Shown piece after piece: positions 40,738-51,485 of a DNA stretch of 64,000 nucleotides. The stretch is taken from the NCBI GenBank assembly GCA_037833965.1, contig AP031355.1:9511501-9575500 (forward strand), in the 5' to 3' direction. The notes beneath the pieces were generated by a model, which was given only the letters and a program-made list of their open reading frames with translations, did not search any database and was not told where the DNA came from. Each line of letters starts with the position of its first letter. The stretch's first letter is position 1. Both the position numbers and the translations under genes were made by a program. The stretch is from Marchantia polymorpha subsp. ruderalis. Lineage: Eukaryota > Streptophyta > Marchantiopsida > Marchantiales > Marchantiaceae.

Positions 40738-43326
40738 TGTGGTACCCCACTTTTGGCAATTTTGAGAAAATTAAAACATTTTTGGAAAACTGTACCCTGG
40801 CAGCATTGTAAATAGCCTTCGGTACATCAAAACAGAGTGAATCCGGAAGATCGCGGGGATTCTCGAGGGATCTTGTAGGATCGGGGATTTGGGGTGCAGC
40901 AGTAAGGACAGGCACCACCCTCCCTGCGAGCTCTGCAGTTAGGATCTCTACGGCGCAAGGCGCAAAACCCGCCTTCGGAGGTTGCGTCCGCGGCTGTAGG
41001 GAAACCCTCCATAATTAGGTCAACCCTCGGGCGCCTTGACCAAGTTAGGATTCCGTTGGAAAGAGCTCGACGCACTGATTCCAACGAGCCCAAGAACGCT
41101 TGGAACGGATGAGGACTTAGGGAGTTATCGCTATTGGAAGAAACGGAGGCGGTCGCCTACGGCGGAAAGAGTTCGCCACCGGCGCGAATCCCGCCTACGC
41201 GGAAGGGGGAATCAAGTTTTGTCCTATGCGCGGACGAAGGCGTTCGCCTGTGCACAGGCGAAGTAGGGTTAGGGGAGGCGCGAAGTCCGCCTACGCACAG
41301 GCGCTCGCCTGTGCACAGGCGCTTCGGCGTCGGCGGAAAATCCGCCTTGGGCCCTAGAAATGCGCCTTGTGAGGTAGAAAGTGTACGGCGCCTTCCGCGC
41401 CAGCGCGGCGCCGCGTACGTCGGAAGAGCCGCCAGAGTAATCCAATCGGTACGGACCATGCTGACGGCCCGGGTGGATGCGCTCTTGGACGGACGGAGTT
41501 GCGGCGGCGGAAGCGCCGACGAAGAGACAAGGAACGGACAGACTGGACGGAGACGGCTGACCACGGTCAACGCCTTCCGCGCCAGCGCGACGTAGCGCAC
41601 GGAATTTGCCTGCGCACAGGCGAACGCCTGTGCACAGGAGGATGAAGTTCCGTGCCGGCGGAGAATCCGCCGAGGCCTCTGCCTGCGCACAGGCAGGAGT
41701 TGAACTTTTGTCCGACATGCGGACACACGCGTCAAGGCAGAGGGGGATTGGCCGAGGGGCGGTACGAACAAGTGTACCGCGCAAGGCGGAAAACTTGCCT
41801 TCGGCGCTACGCCCCCATGTCCGCGGGGTAATACGCTCGCGGAGTTCAAATCCGCCAATTCGAGCGTGAGAGTTTAATCGACGACGGCGGAGCGTGAAGC
41901 CGCGCGTGAGAGCGAAGACCGTTCCAGCGTACAGCCGGCGCGGCCATCAAGTGAGACGTTCTTCACGAGCAAGAGCCGACCATGACCTTCGACCGGGCGG
42001 CGGAGAACGTCCCATTCTTGAATTCGCGATTCCAATCTCTTGTGCGCGCTGCGCGCATCCATCTGCTGGCTGCGGAACATTCTCGACGTCGTCGCGCAGG
42101 AGATTTCTTGTTGATTGAGGGAGAAGTGAGTGCGCGTGATTTGGAATTGAGGGCGATTAGAGTTTGCCGAGAGAGAAAGAAACCCGGGCGGTGCGGAAGT
42201 AGAATGAGCGGGCGAGCGAACCCCAGGAACGCAATGACGAGACCGAGCAGATTGCGGATGGTGCCACTTCGCCTACCGCAGAACAGGCTGCGCGATTTTG
42301 AGGAGCGCTTAATAGCAAGAAAGCTCGATTTCTTGCTATGGGGATGGAATTACATCTGTGCGAATATGGTGCGCGAGTGGCTAGAGCCACAGGGACCACC
42401 CTCGCGCGGATTGCGTCCGCATGTTGACCGGTGGACAGTCCAAGATTGGGCGCAGGCGTTGGGAAGATGTGCTGGCATGCCAGGGCATCTCCTTTTCGAC
42501 AGTGAGAGCATCAAGGTGACCAAGCAAGAAGAGGCGCAATTTGTGGAGCTGTTCAAGACCGGGAGGTCTACCAAGAATGGGTACAGGACCCGTGATTACA
42601 AGGATCGATTTCGCCGGACTTTGTCCGCGGCGCTGATGCAATTACTGCAGCCGCACCGCGCCTGCTACATCACATTGTGGCAGGTCTCTTTTGTGGAGTG
42701 CGTCATCGAGGGAACTCCAATTCACTGGGCGAGCATCCTGCACAGGGTGATGCGACAGCACGCGTTTGAGGAGAAGGGGGGAACTCTAAACCATCTTTCT
42801 CCTTTCCTCATCAATTTTTATCGACAGCAGAATTGTTTGACAGCGGCGGAGCTTGAACATTTTCCGCCATTGTCCATCGACCATCCCGGGAAGTATGTGC
42901 GGGAGAACGAGGTCGATACTGATGCAGAGGAGTCACCGACTTCTACCCCATCAAGACGGAGGGACGAAGGGAGACACACTCCTGCAGCACGAGTGCCGCG
43001 GAAGCGGCGATGGAGGGAAGAGTCTGAAGAGGAGCAGCATCAAGAACCCTCTGCTCCCATTCGACCGCGGTCGCTGTGCGAGCCATACAGCCGGCCGAAG
43101 CAGAAGGCACGCAGACTGGTGTTACCAGCCGACAGTGCGGACACGGCGACAATTGCGACGGAGATAGGAAGTGCGTCGCCAGAGAGGCAGGAGGAAGCGC
43201 GGACGACCGCAGGAGCAACGGGCCACGCTGCAACCTCGACGGGAGAAAGGCCGCCTACGGGCCAAGGGCCTCCGGAGTTACCACGTGCGATGCGGACAGA
43301 TGTTCCGTTTGCGCACATACGAGCCT
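40738..43326 (+). repeat. 5' LTR of E, first part
   Basis: Starts TGTGGTACCCCAC. The U3 leader (40738-41980) has one hairpin module and several CGCCTGTGCACAGGCG palindromes, and the ORF N-terminal half follows. Interrupted at the AGCCT target (43322-43326) by solo LTR H. Confidence 0.92.
41982..43326 (+). pseudogene. LTR-U3 ORF of E 5' LTR, N-terminal half, split by solo LTR H
   Basis: Open from ATG 41982 (conserved internal Met at 42234) to the insertion point. The C-terminal half resumes at 48591 in the matching frame after removal of H and one AGCCT copy, so it was an intact frame of about 1046 codons when H inserted. As it stands the frame closes at 43331, inside H. Confidence 0.85.
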
Positions 43327-44267
43327 TGTAATAACCCACTAAAGGCTAAAACTGCAATATAGTGGTAGAAAGGTCGAACCCACAGGGACAGAGGAACACA
43401 CAGGGTACAAAGTGTCACGTTTAACAGACTATTGATGAGTTTGAATTCTCAGGCGACTGTCACTCCCAGAAATACTGCAAGTGTCCACTCGGAGCGCACT
43501 CGGAGGTCGCACAGTGCAGCGTAACACACACACACACACACCTGAAACTACAGAAATACAACCCAGAGATCCGTTAGGACCTCTACTCAAGATTTCAGGG
43601 GGGAAGTCTCTCAAGAGTACACTCAGCGAAGCTGCGGGTAGTGACTTCCAACTCCGGCTTTTACAACGCTTCCACTAGCTTGCTGCTAGTGTAGGAAACC
43701 CGGTTTGGACTGCCTACTTTGGATCGAAGTCACTCATACGCGGTGAACAACACTCTCAACTCACAAAACGCGCAGAGAACACAGGTCCGCACTGAAGGAC
43801 TCACTGAGAAACATTCCAGTAACACAACAACAGTCTATTGAAGAGTTTGAATTCTCAGGCACTTGTCATTCCCAGAAATACTACAGGGGTTACCCTCAAG
43901 GCACCTGCTGCAGCGTAACCTGAATTTACTACCAAGGCTTACACGAAGTAGCAAAACTTCACTTTGGCATTCAGGGGAAAAATCCCAAGGGAGTACAATC
44001 AGAAAGGAACACTCAAAGGTGTAGGGGCGAAACTGTTCAAGTATCTAACTAGTCACTGGCTCTGAGCATCAGCAGTCACCCGCAGGTGCAGATCCGAACT
44101 ACTCAAGTCTCTAACCAATGTACTAGCTCTGAACATTCGGCCGAAGGCCTTCAGCTACAAAATGCGGAACGCTAAGTTGTAACTCCTCGTGCGTGGTGAC
44201 AGAACTCAAGGACACAAACACGCAAAGGAAATGGGTTCCTGATCTGCACTTCTGATGGGAAAGAACC

Positions 44268-44296
44268 CCAGGCAAAACGCCTGGAACTATTTTATA
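44268..44296 (-). promoter_or_regulatory. LTR H core promoter: TATAAAAT box plus hairpin
   Basis: TATAAAAT (minus) at 44289-44296 and CCAGGC-GTTTT-GCCTGG at 44268-44284. Confidence 0.72.
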
Positions 44297-44332
44297 CCTT
44301 AAAAGTCCTACCTAGCACTACACTGCACTACG

Positions 44333-47300
44333 CTACACGCCTGCACGGAACCACGCTACACTACACTCCGCGGAACCTGTACTACGTCTCCTGCGCGGCC
44401 GACTGCCGCGCACTAACTCCCTACCCTGCCAATCTTCCGCTCGACTGCGCAGTCCCAACCGCTGCAACGCCGCGGACACCTCCCCTTCGAGGGCGGACAT
44501 GGTATCCTGTGCCTTCGACAGAAAGGCATCGAGCTTCTTTGCTACCTTCCGCCGACTCCTACTGTCGCCTGACAACAACCCGGCTACGCGCAATTCAAAC
44601 TCACGCAGTGTGAGTTTCTCCTGCGCCTTCACTTCCCAGTGGGCATAGCCCTTGAGACAGTGGGCGACTCGCCTCGCCGTCTCCATCTTCGTGCGATCCG
44701 CCTCCTTCCTGCGATCCTCTTCAATTATCACTAATTGCGATTCGGCTTCAGCACGTTGCGCTCTCAATTCGCCACACTCTGACTGCAACCTGCGGATTAA
44801 CTCTTCATCCGCCTGCCGTGCGAGCTGACATTGTTCCAACAACCGTGTCTGTCGCACGAGCTCCTCTGACAAAATCCGATTCTGGGCCTGCTTAGAGTTG
44901 AGTGCTTCCTTGACCTTCACCTGCTCCTTGGTGAGCTCGCCCAGTTTCTCATCCTTCATCTTCTCGGAGTGCTTGTAGAATTTCTGATTAAGCTTGTACT
45001 GACCCCACAAGCACGCATGCTTCTCCTTCAATTCCTTCAACTCCTGGTCCACTCTAGCTAATAGCTTGCTGGTGTGGACTTTAGTGCGAGTCCGCCTGCG
45101 CACTAACTCGATGTAAGATCCCGGCTGGAGTGGGTCGGCGTATTTATCGACCTTGCGATCCAAGTACCGCAGCAACGGAATCACCTGCTTAGAGAGCGCC
45201 GCCGCCGGCGCTCCAACAATTTCCTCCTCCTCCTCCTCGGTGTCTTCTGCTCCTGACATTTCTTCCGTGGAGCCTCCGTCGTCATCATCCGAGTGGAGAA
45301 TTTCAGTCGCCATTGATTGCGTCGGCGACTGCCCCGAGTGGGGCTGCACGTCATCGACGTGTGCTGCCTGCGAAGGCACGGCTGCAGCCTCGCTGCTCGT
45401 TGCCAAAATGTCTAAGGCGGAAGGCGAACGTACCCGTGCGGCATCCCCGTCTCTCGCTTGTTGATTGTCTACCGCGTCCTCTCTGTCTCCGTCGTCCGCC
45501 GCCGAAGGCGATCGAGCGGAAGGTGGCTGCGCGGGGTTGGATTGCGCATCGCGCATCAAGATTTCATCCCGCGGACAGTCACTCCGCTCCATCGTCTGCT
45601 GCTCCCTTGATCGGTCCGTGGGGGCTGTGCCCGGCCCGTGCGCAGGCGCATTTGTCGGCGCCTTGTCCGCCGCAGGCGTAGCGCCGCGGACATCTATCGC
45701 CGAAGGCGACATGGCCGGGGGCCGCACGCCCGATGTTCCTTGGCCTATAGGCCCTACCGCCGAAGGCGCATCTATCGGCGGACTTCCCGCCGATGGTGCG
45801 GCCTCCGCACGCTCTCTGCTCGTATCTCCTCGGCTCGAAGGCCCTGGCGCCGAAGGCGCAAATTGCGGCGCGTGGTGCGCCGGAGGGTCTGGCCCCAAGG
45901 GCCGGTGTCTCGTAGGCGGTTCTTCCGCCGGCTCCTTCCCCTTCCTACGTTGGAACGGGGGTGATTCTTGCCTGTGCACATGCGGCACGTGTGGAGGTGT
46001 CCTGTGCACAGGCGGACTGCTCCTTCCCACGCGTAAGCGTAGATCCACGTCCACTTGTGTTCGCCGGTCTGCGGAGGCTCGTCCGTCCGCGGAGGCTCGT
46101 CTGTGCGCAAACGGAACATCTGTCCGCATCGCACGTGGTAACTCCGGAGGCCCTTGGCCCGTAGGCGGCCTTTCTCCCGTCGAGGTTGCAGCGTGGCCCG
46201 TTGCTCCTGCGGTCGTCCGCGCTTCCTCCTGTCTCTCTGGCGACGCACTTCCTATCTCCGTCGCAATTGTCGCCGTGTCCGCACTGTCGGCTGGTAACAC
46301 CAGTCTGCGTGCCTTCTGCTTCGGCCGGCTGTATGGCTCGCACAGCGGCCGCGGTCGAATGGGAGCAGAGGGTTCTTGATGCTGCTCCTCTTCAGACTCT
46401 TCCCTCCATCGCCGCTTCCGCGGCACTCGCGCTGCAGGAGTGTGTCTCCCTTCGTCCCTCCGTCTTGATGGGGTAGAAGTCGGTGACTCCTCTGCATCAG
46501 TGTCGACCTCGTTCTCCCGCACATACTTCCCGGGATGGTCGATGGACAATGGCGGAAAATGTTCAAGCTCCGCCGCTGTCAAACAATTCCGCTGTCGATA
46601 AAAATTGATGAGGAAAGGAGAAAGATGGTTTAAAGTTCCCCCCTTCTCCTCAAACGCGTGTTGTCGCATCACCCTGTGCAGGATGCTCGCCCAGTGAATT
46701 GGAGTTCCCTCGATGACGCACTCCACAAAAGAGACCTGCCACAATGTGATGTAGCAGGCGCGGTGCGGCTGCAGTAATTGCATCAGCGCCGCGGACAAAG
46801 TCCGGCGAAATCGATCCTTGTAATCACGGGTCCTGTACCCATTCTTGGTAGACCTCCCGGTCTTGAACAGCTCCACGAATTGCGCCTCTTCTTGCTTGGT
46901 CACCTTGATGCTCTCACTGTCGAAAAGGAGATGCCCTGGCATGCCAGCACATCTTCCCAACGCCTGCGCCCAATCTTGGACTGTCCACCGGTCAACATGC
47001 GGACGCAATCCGCGCGAGGGTGGTCCCTGTGGCTCTAGCCACTCGCGCACCATATTCGCACAGATGTAATTCCATCCCCATAGCAAGAAATCGAGCTTTC
47101 TTGCTATTAAGCGCTCCTCAAAAGCGCGCAGCCCGTTCTGCGGTAGGCGAAGTGGCACCATCCGCAATCTGCTCGGTCTCGTCATTGCGTTCCTGGGGTT
47201 CGCTCGCCCGCTCATTCTACTTCCGCACTGCCCGCGCTTCTTTCTCTCTCGGCAAACTCTAATCGCCCTCAATTCCAAATCACGCGCACTCACTTCTCCC

Positions 47301-47437
47301 TCAATCAACAAGAAATCTCCTGTGCGACGACGTCGAGAATGTTCCGCAGCCAGCAGATGGATGCGCGCAGCGCGCACAAGAGATTGGAATCGCGAATTCA
47401 AGAATGGGACGTTCTCCGCCGCCCGGTCGAAGGTCAT
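44333..47437 (-). CDS. Intact LTR-U3-encoded protein in solo LTR H, 1034 aa
   Basis: Complete frame from ATG 47437 (conserved alternative ATG 47185) to the stop at 44333-44335. Same layout as the copy at 7964-11101: globular 85-310, Pro/Arg/His-rich middle, acidic block, coiled coil, RRRRSTGSAECS tail. It is 11 residues shorter because one run of the CTGTGCACAGG palindrome repeat is missing from the PVHRR region. A solo LTR normally has no genes; this one would retain both the ORF and the sequences upstream of it. Confidence 0.85.
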   Translation of the reverse strand: MTFDRAAENVPFLNSRFQSLVRAARIHLLAAEHSRRRRTGDFLLIEGEVSARDLELRAIRVCRERKKRGQCGSRMSGRANPRNAMTRPSRLRMVPLRLPQNGLRAFEERLIARKLDFLLWGWNYICANMVREWLEPQGPPSRGLRPHVDRWTVQDWAQALGRCAGMPGHLLFDSESIKVTKQEEAQFVELFKTGRSTKNGYRTRDYKDRFRRTLSAALMQLLQPHRACYITLWQVSFVECVIEGTPIHWASILHRVMRQHAFEEKGGTLNHLSPFLINFYRQRNCLTAAELEHFPPLSIDHPGKYVRENEVDTDAEESPTSTPSRRRDEGRHTPAARVPRKRRWREESEEEQHQEPSAPIRPRPLCEPYSRPKQKARRLVLPADSADTATIATEIGSASPERQEEARTTAGATGHAATSTGERPPTGQGPPELPRAMRTDVPFAHRRASADGRASADRRTQVDVDLRLRVGRSSPPVHRTPPHVPHVHRQESPPFQRRKGKEPAEEPPTRHRPLGPDPPAHHAPQFAPSAPGPSSRGDTSRERAEAAPSAGSPPIDAPSAVGPIGQGTSGVRPPAMSPSAIDVRGATPAADKAPTNAPAHGPGTAPTDRSREQQTMERSDCPRDEILMRDAQSNPAQPPSARSPSAADDGDREDAVDNQQARDGDAARVRSPSALDILATSSEAAAVPSQAAHVDDVQPHSGQSPTQSMATEILHSDDDDGGSTEEMSGAEDTEEEEEEIVGAPAAALSKQVIPLLRYLDRKVDKYADPLQPGSYIELVRRRTRTKVHTSKLLARVDQELKELKEKHACLWGQYKLNQKFYKHSEKMKDEKLGELTKEQVKVKEALNSKQAQNRILSEELVRQTRLLEQCQLARQADEELIRRLQSECGELRAQRAEAESQLVIIEEDRRKEADRTKMETARRVAHCLKGYAHWEVKAQEKLTLREFELRVAGLLSGDSRSRRKVAKKLDAFLSKAQDTMSALEGEVSAALQRLGLRSRAEDWQGRELVRGSRPRRRRSTGSAECSVAWFRAGV

Positions 47438-48590
47438 GGTCGGCTCTTGCTCGTGAAGAACGTCTCACTTGATGGTCGCGCCGGCTGTACGCTGAAACGG
47501 TCTTCGCTCTCACGCGCGGCTTCACGCTCCGCCGTCGTCGATTAAACTCTCACGCTCGAATTGGCGGATTTGAACTTCGCGAGCGTGTCACCCTGCGGAC
47601 ATGGGGGCGTAGCGCCAAAGGCGAGTTTTCCGCCTTGCGCGGTACACTTGTTCGTACCGCCCCTCGGCCAATCCCCCTCTGCCTTGACGCGTGTGTCCGC
47701 ATGTCGGACAAAAGTTCAACTCCTGCCTGTGCGCACGCAGGAGCCTCGGCGGATTCTCCGCCGGTGCGGAACTTCATCCTCCTGTGCACAGGCGTTCGCC
47801 TGTGCGCAAGCGAATTCCGTGCGCTACGTCGCGCTGGCGCGGAAGGCGTTGACCGTGGTCAGCCGTCTCCGTCCAGTCTGTCCGTTCCTTGTCTCTTCGT
47901 CGGCGCTTCCGCCGCCGCAACTCCGTCCGTCCAAGAGCGCATCCACCCGTGCCGTCCGCATGGTCCGTACCGATTGGATTACTCTCGCGGCTCTTCCGAC
48001 GTACGGGGCGCTGCGCTGGCGCGGAAGGCGCCGTACACTTTCTACCGCACAAGGCGCATTTCTAGGGCCCAAGGCGGATTTTCCGCCGACGCCGAAGCGC
48101 CTGTGCACAGGCGAGCGCCTGTGCGTAGGCGGACTTCGCGCCGGTGGCGAACTCCTTCCGCCGTAGGCGACCGCCTCCGTTTCTTCCAATAGCGATAACT
48201 CCCTAAGTCCTCGTCCGTTCCAGGCGTTCTTGGGCTCGTTGGAATCAGTGCGTCGAGCTCTTTCCAACGGGATCCTAACTTGGTCAAGGCGCCCGAGGGT
48301 TGACCTAATTATGGAGGGTTTCCCTACAGCCGCGGACGCAACCTCCGAAGGCGGGTTTTGCGCCTTGCGCCGTAGAGATCCTAACTGCAGAGCTCGCAGG
48401 GAGGGTGGTGCCTGTCCTTACTGCGGCACCCCAAATCCCAGATTCTACAAGATCCCTCGAGAATCCCCGCGATCTTCCGGATTCACTCTGTTTTGATGTA
48501 CCGAAGGCTATTTACAATGCTGCCAGGGTACAGTTTTCCAAAAATGTTTTAATTTCCTCAAAATTGCCAAAAGTGGGGTACCACAAGCCT

Positions 48591-50386
48591 CCGCGGACGG
48601 ACGAGCCTCCGCGGACCGGCGAACACAAGTGGACGTGGATCTACGCTTACGCGTGGGAAGGAGCAGTCCGCCTGTGCACAGGCGCTCACCTGTGCACAGG
48701 TCGCCTGTGCACAGGACGCCTCCACACGTGCCGCCTGTGCACAGGCAAGAATCACCCCCGTTCCAACGTAGGAAGGGGAAGGAGCCGGCGGAAGAACCGC
48801 CTACGAGACACCGGCCCTCGGGGCCAGACCCTCCGGTGCACCACGCGCCGCAATTTGCGCCTTCGGCGCCAGGGCCTTCGAGCCGAGGAGATACGAGCAG
48901 AGAGCGTGCGGAGGCCGCACCATCGGCGGGAAGTCCGCCGATAGATGCGCCTTCGGCGGTAGGGCCTATAGGCCAAGGAACATCGGGCGTGCGGCCCCCG
49001 GCCATGTCGCCTTCGGCGATAGATGTCCGCGGCGCTACGCCTGCGGCGTACAAGGCGCCGGCAAATGCGCCTGCGCACGGGCCGGGCACAGCCCCCACGG
49101 ACCGATCAAGGGAGCAGCAACAGACGGAGGAGCGGAGTGACTGTCCGCGGGATGAAATCTCGACGCGCGATGCGCAATCAAACCCCGCGCAGTCACCCTC
49201 CGCTCGATCGCCTTCGGCGGCGGACGACGGCGGCAGAGAGGATGCGGTAGACAATCAACAAGCGAGCGACGGGGATGCCGCACGGGTACATTCGCCTTCC
49301 GCCTTAGACATTTTGGGGACGAGCAGCGAGGCTGCAGCCGTGCCTTCGCAGGCAGCACACGTCGATGACGTGCAGCCCCACTCGGGGCAGTCGCCGACGC
49401 AATCAATGGCGACTGAAATTCTCCACTCGGATGATGACGACGGAGGCTCCACGGAAGAAATGTCAGGAGCAGAAGACACCGAGGAGGAGGAGGAGGAAAT
49501 TGTTGGAGCGCCGGCGGCGGCGCTCTCTGAGCAGGTGATTCCGTTGCTGCGGTACTTGGATCGCAAGGTCGATAAATACGCCGACCCACTCCAGCCGGGA
49601 TCTTACATCGAGTTAGTGCGCAGGCGGACTCGCACTAAAGTCCACACCAGCAAGCTATTAGCTAGAGTGGACCAGGAGTTGAAGGAATTGAAGGAGAAGC
49701 ATGCGTGCTTGTGGGGTCAATACAAGCTTAATCAGAAATTCTACAAGCACTCCGAGAAGATGAAGGATGAGAAACTGGACGAGCTCACCAAGGAGCAGGT
49801 GAAGGTCAAGGAAGCACTCATTTCTGAGCAGGCCCAGAATCGGATTTTGTCAGAGGAGCTCGTGCGACAGACGCGGTTGTTGGAACAATGTCAGCTCGCA
49901 CGGCAGGCGGATGAAGAGTTAATCCGCAGGTTACAGTCAGAGTGTGGCGAATTGAGAGCGCAACGTGCTGAAGCCGAATCGCAATTAGTGATAATTGAAG
50001 AGGATCGCAGGAAGGAGGCGGATCGCACGAAGGTGGAGACGGCGAGGCGAGTCGCCCACTGTCTCAAGGGCTACGCCCACTGGGAAGTGAAGGCGCAGGA
50101 GAAACTCACACTGCGTGAGTTTGAATTGCGCGCAGCCGGGTTGTTGTCAGGCGACAGTAGGAGTCGGCGGAAGGTAGCAAAGAAGCTCGATGCCTTTCTG
50201 TCGAAGGCACAGGATACCATGTCCGCCCTCGAAGGGGAGGTGTCCGCGGCGTTGCAGCGGTTGGGACTGCGCAGTCGAGCGGAAGATTGGCAGGGTAGGG
50301 AGTTAGTGCGCGGCAGTCGGCCGCGCAGGAGACGTAGTACAGGTTCCGCGGAGTGTAGTGTAGCGTGGTTCCGTGCAGGCGTGTAG
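48591..50386 (+). pseudogene. LTR-U3 ORF of E 5' LTR, C-terminal half
   Basis: Open in frame to the stop at 50384-50386. Contains four closely spaced CTGTGCACAGG palindromes encoding PVHRR-like repeats (48668-48745), the acidic block and the complete coiled coil. No ATG of its own near the junction; it could only start internally (a GTG-initiated frame at 48629 is not a credible start). Confidence 0.82.
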
Positions 50387-50422
50387 CGTAGTGCAGTGTA
50401 GTGCTAGGTAGGACTTAGAAGG

Positions 50423-50450
50423 TATAAAATAGTTCGAGGCGTTTTGCCTG
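50423..50450 (+). promoter_or_regulatory. E 5' LTR core promoter: TATAAAAT box and degenerate hairpin
   Basis: TATAAAAT at 50423-50430, 36 bp after the ORF stop, with GTAGTGCAGTGTAGTGCTAG just upstream. The hairpin is TCGAGGC-GTTTT-GCCTGG here: the outer pair positions are mutated on one side, so the stem is shorter. This is where the genomic RNA of E should start. Confidence 0.7.
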
Positions 50451-51421
50451 GGGTTCTTTCCCATCAGAAGTGCAGATCAGGAACCCATTTCCTTTGCGTG
50501 TTTGTGTCCTTGAGTTCTGTCACCACGCACGAGGAGTTACAACTTAGCGTTCCGCATTTTGTAGCTGAAGGCCTTCGGCCGAATGTTCAGAGCTAGTACA
50601 TTGGTTAGAGACTTGAGTAGTTCGGATCTGCACCTGCGGGTGACTGCCGATGCTCAGAGCCAGTGACTAGTTAGATACTTGAACAGTTTCGCCCCTACAC
50701 CTTCGAGTGTTCCTTTCTGATTGTACTCCTTTGGGATTTTTCCCCTGAATGCCAAAGTGAAGTTTTGCTACTTCGTGTAAGCCTTGGTTGTAAATTCAGG
50801 TTACGCTGCAGCAGGTGCCTTGAGGGTAACCCCTGTAGTATTTCTGGGAATGACAAGTGCCTGAGAATTTAAACTCTTCAATAGACTGTTGTTGTGTTAC
50901 TGGAATGTTTCACAGTGAGTCCTTCAGTGCGGACCTGTGTTCTCTGAGCGTTTTGTGAGTTGAGAGTGTTGTTCACCGCGTATGAGTGACTTCGATCCGA
51001 AGTAGGTAGTCCAAACCGGGTTTCCTACACTAGCAGCAAGCTAGTGGAAGCGTTGTAAAAGCCGGAGTTGGAAGTCACTGCCCGCAGCTTTGCCGAGTGT
51101 ACTCTTGAGAGACTTTCCCCCTGAAATCTTGAAGTAGAGGTCCTAACGGATCTCTGGGTTGTGTTTCTGTAGTTTCAGGTGTGTGTGTGTGTGTGTGTGT
51201 GTTACGCTGCACTGTGCGACCTCCGAGTGCGCTCCGAGTGGACACTTGCAGTATTTCTGGGAGTGACAGTCGCCTGAGAATTCAAACTCATCAATAGTCT
51301 GTTAAACGTGACACTTTGTACCCTGTGTGTTCCTCTGTCCCTGTGGGTTCGACCTTTCTACCACTATATTGCAGTTTTAGCCTTTAGTGGGTTATTACAT
51401 AAGAAGCCGACAACTTCTTTT

Positions 51422-51439
51422 TGGCGCCGCTGCCGGGGA
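51422..51439 (+). other. Primer-binding site of E (tRNA-Asp type)
   Basis: TGGCGCCGCTGCCGGGGA, complementary to a tRNA-Asp-like 3' end including CCA. The distance to the LTR end (51399) is 22 nt; the spacer has AAGAAG (51401-51406) and CTTCTT (51414-51419), which can pair. Confidence 0.82.
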
Positions 51440-51485
51440 CAGTTGCGTCAACACCGGGGTTTTTACGAGCAGCCATGCTCGGTGA

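Larger units (their letters stand above)
43327..48585 (-). repeat. Solo LTR H, 5259 bp, TSD AGCCT
   Basis: Minus-strand LTR (TGTAATAACCC at 43327, GGGGTACCACA ending 48585) with a perfect 5-bp duplication AGCCT on both sides (43322-43326 and 48586-48590). Promoter: TATA 44289-44296, hairpin 44268-44284. CA microsatellite about 43525-43542. It is a clean solo LTR carrying an undamaged ORF. Confidence 0.95.
48586..51399 (+). repeat. 5' LTR of E, second part
   Basis: Resumes after solo LTR H with the second AGCCT copy and ends GGGTTATTACA at 51399. Contains the ORF C-terminal half, TATA 50423-50430, and R-U5 with two diverged copies of a 53-bp repeat (50838-50890 and 51251-51302) flanking a GT microsatellite (51179-51202). 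Confidence 0.92.
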
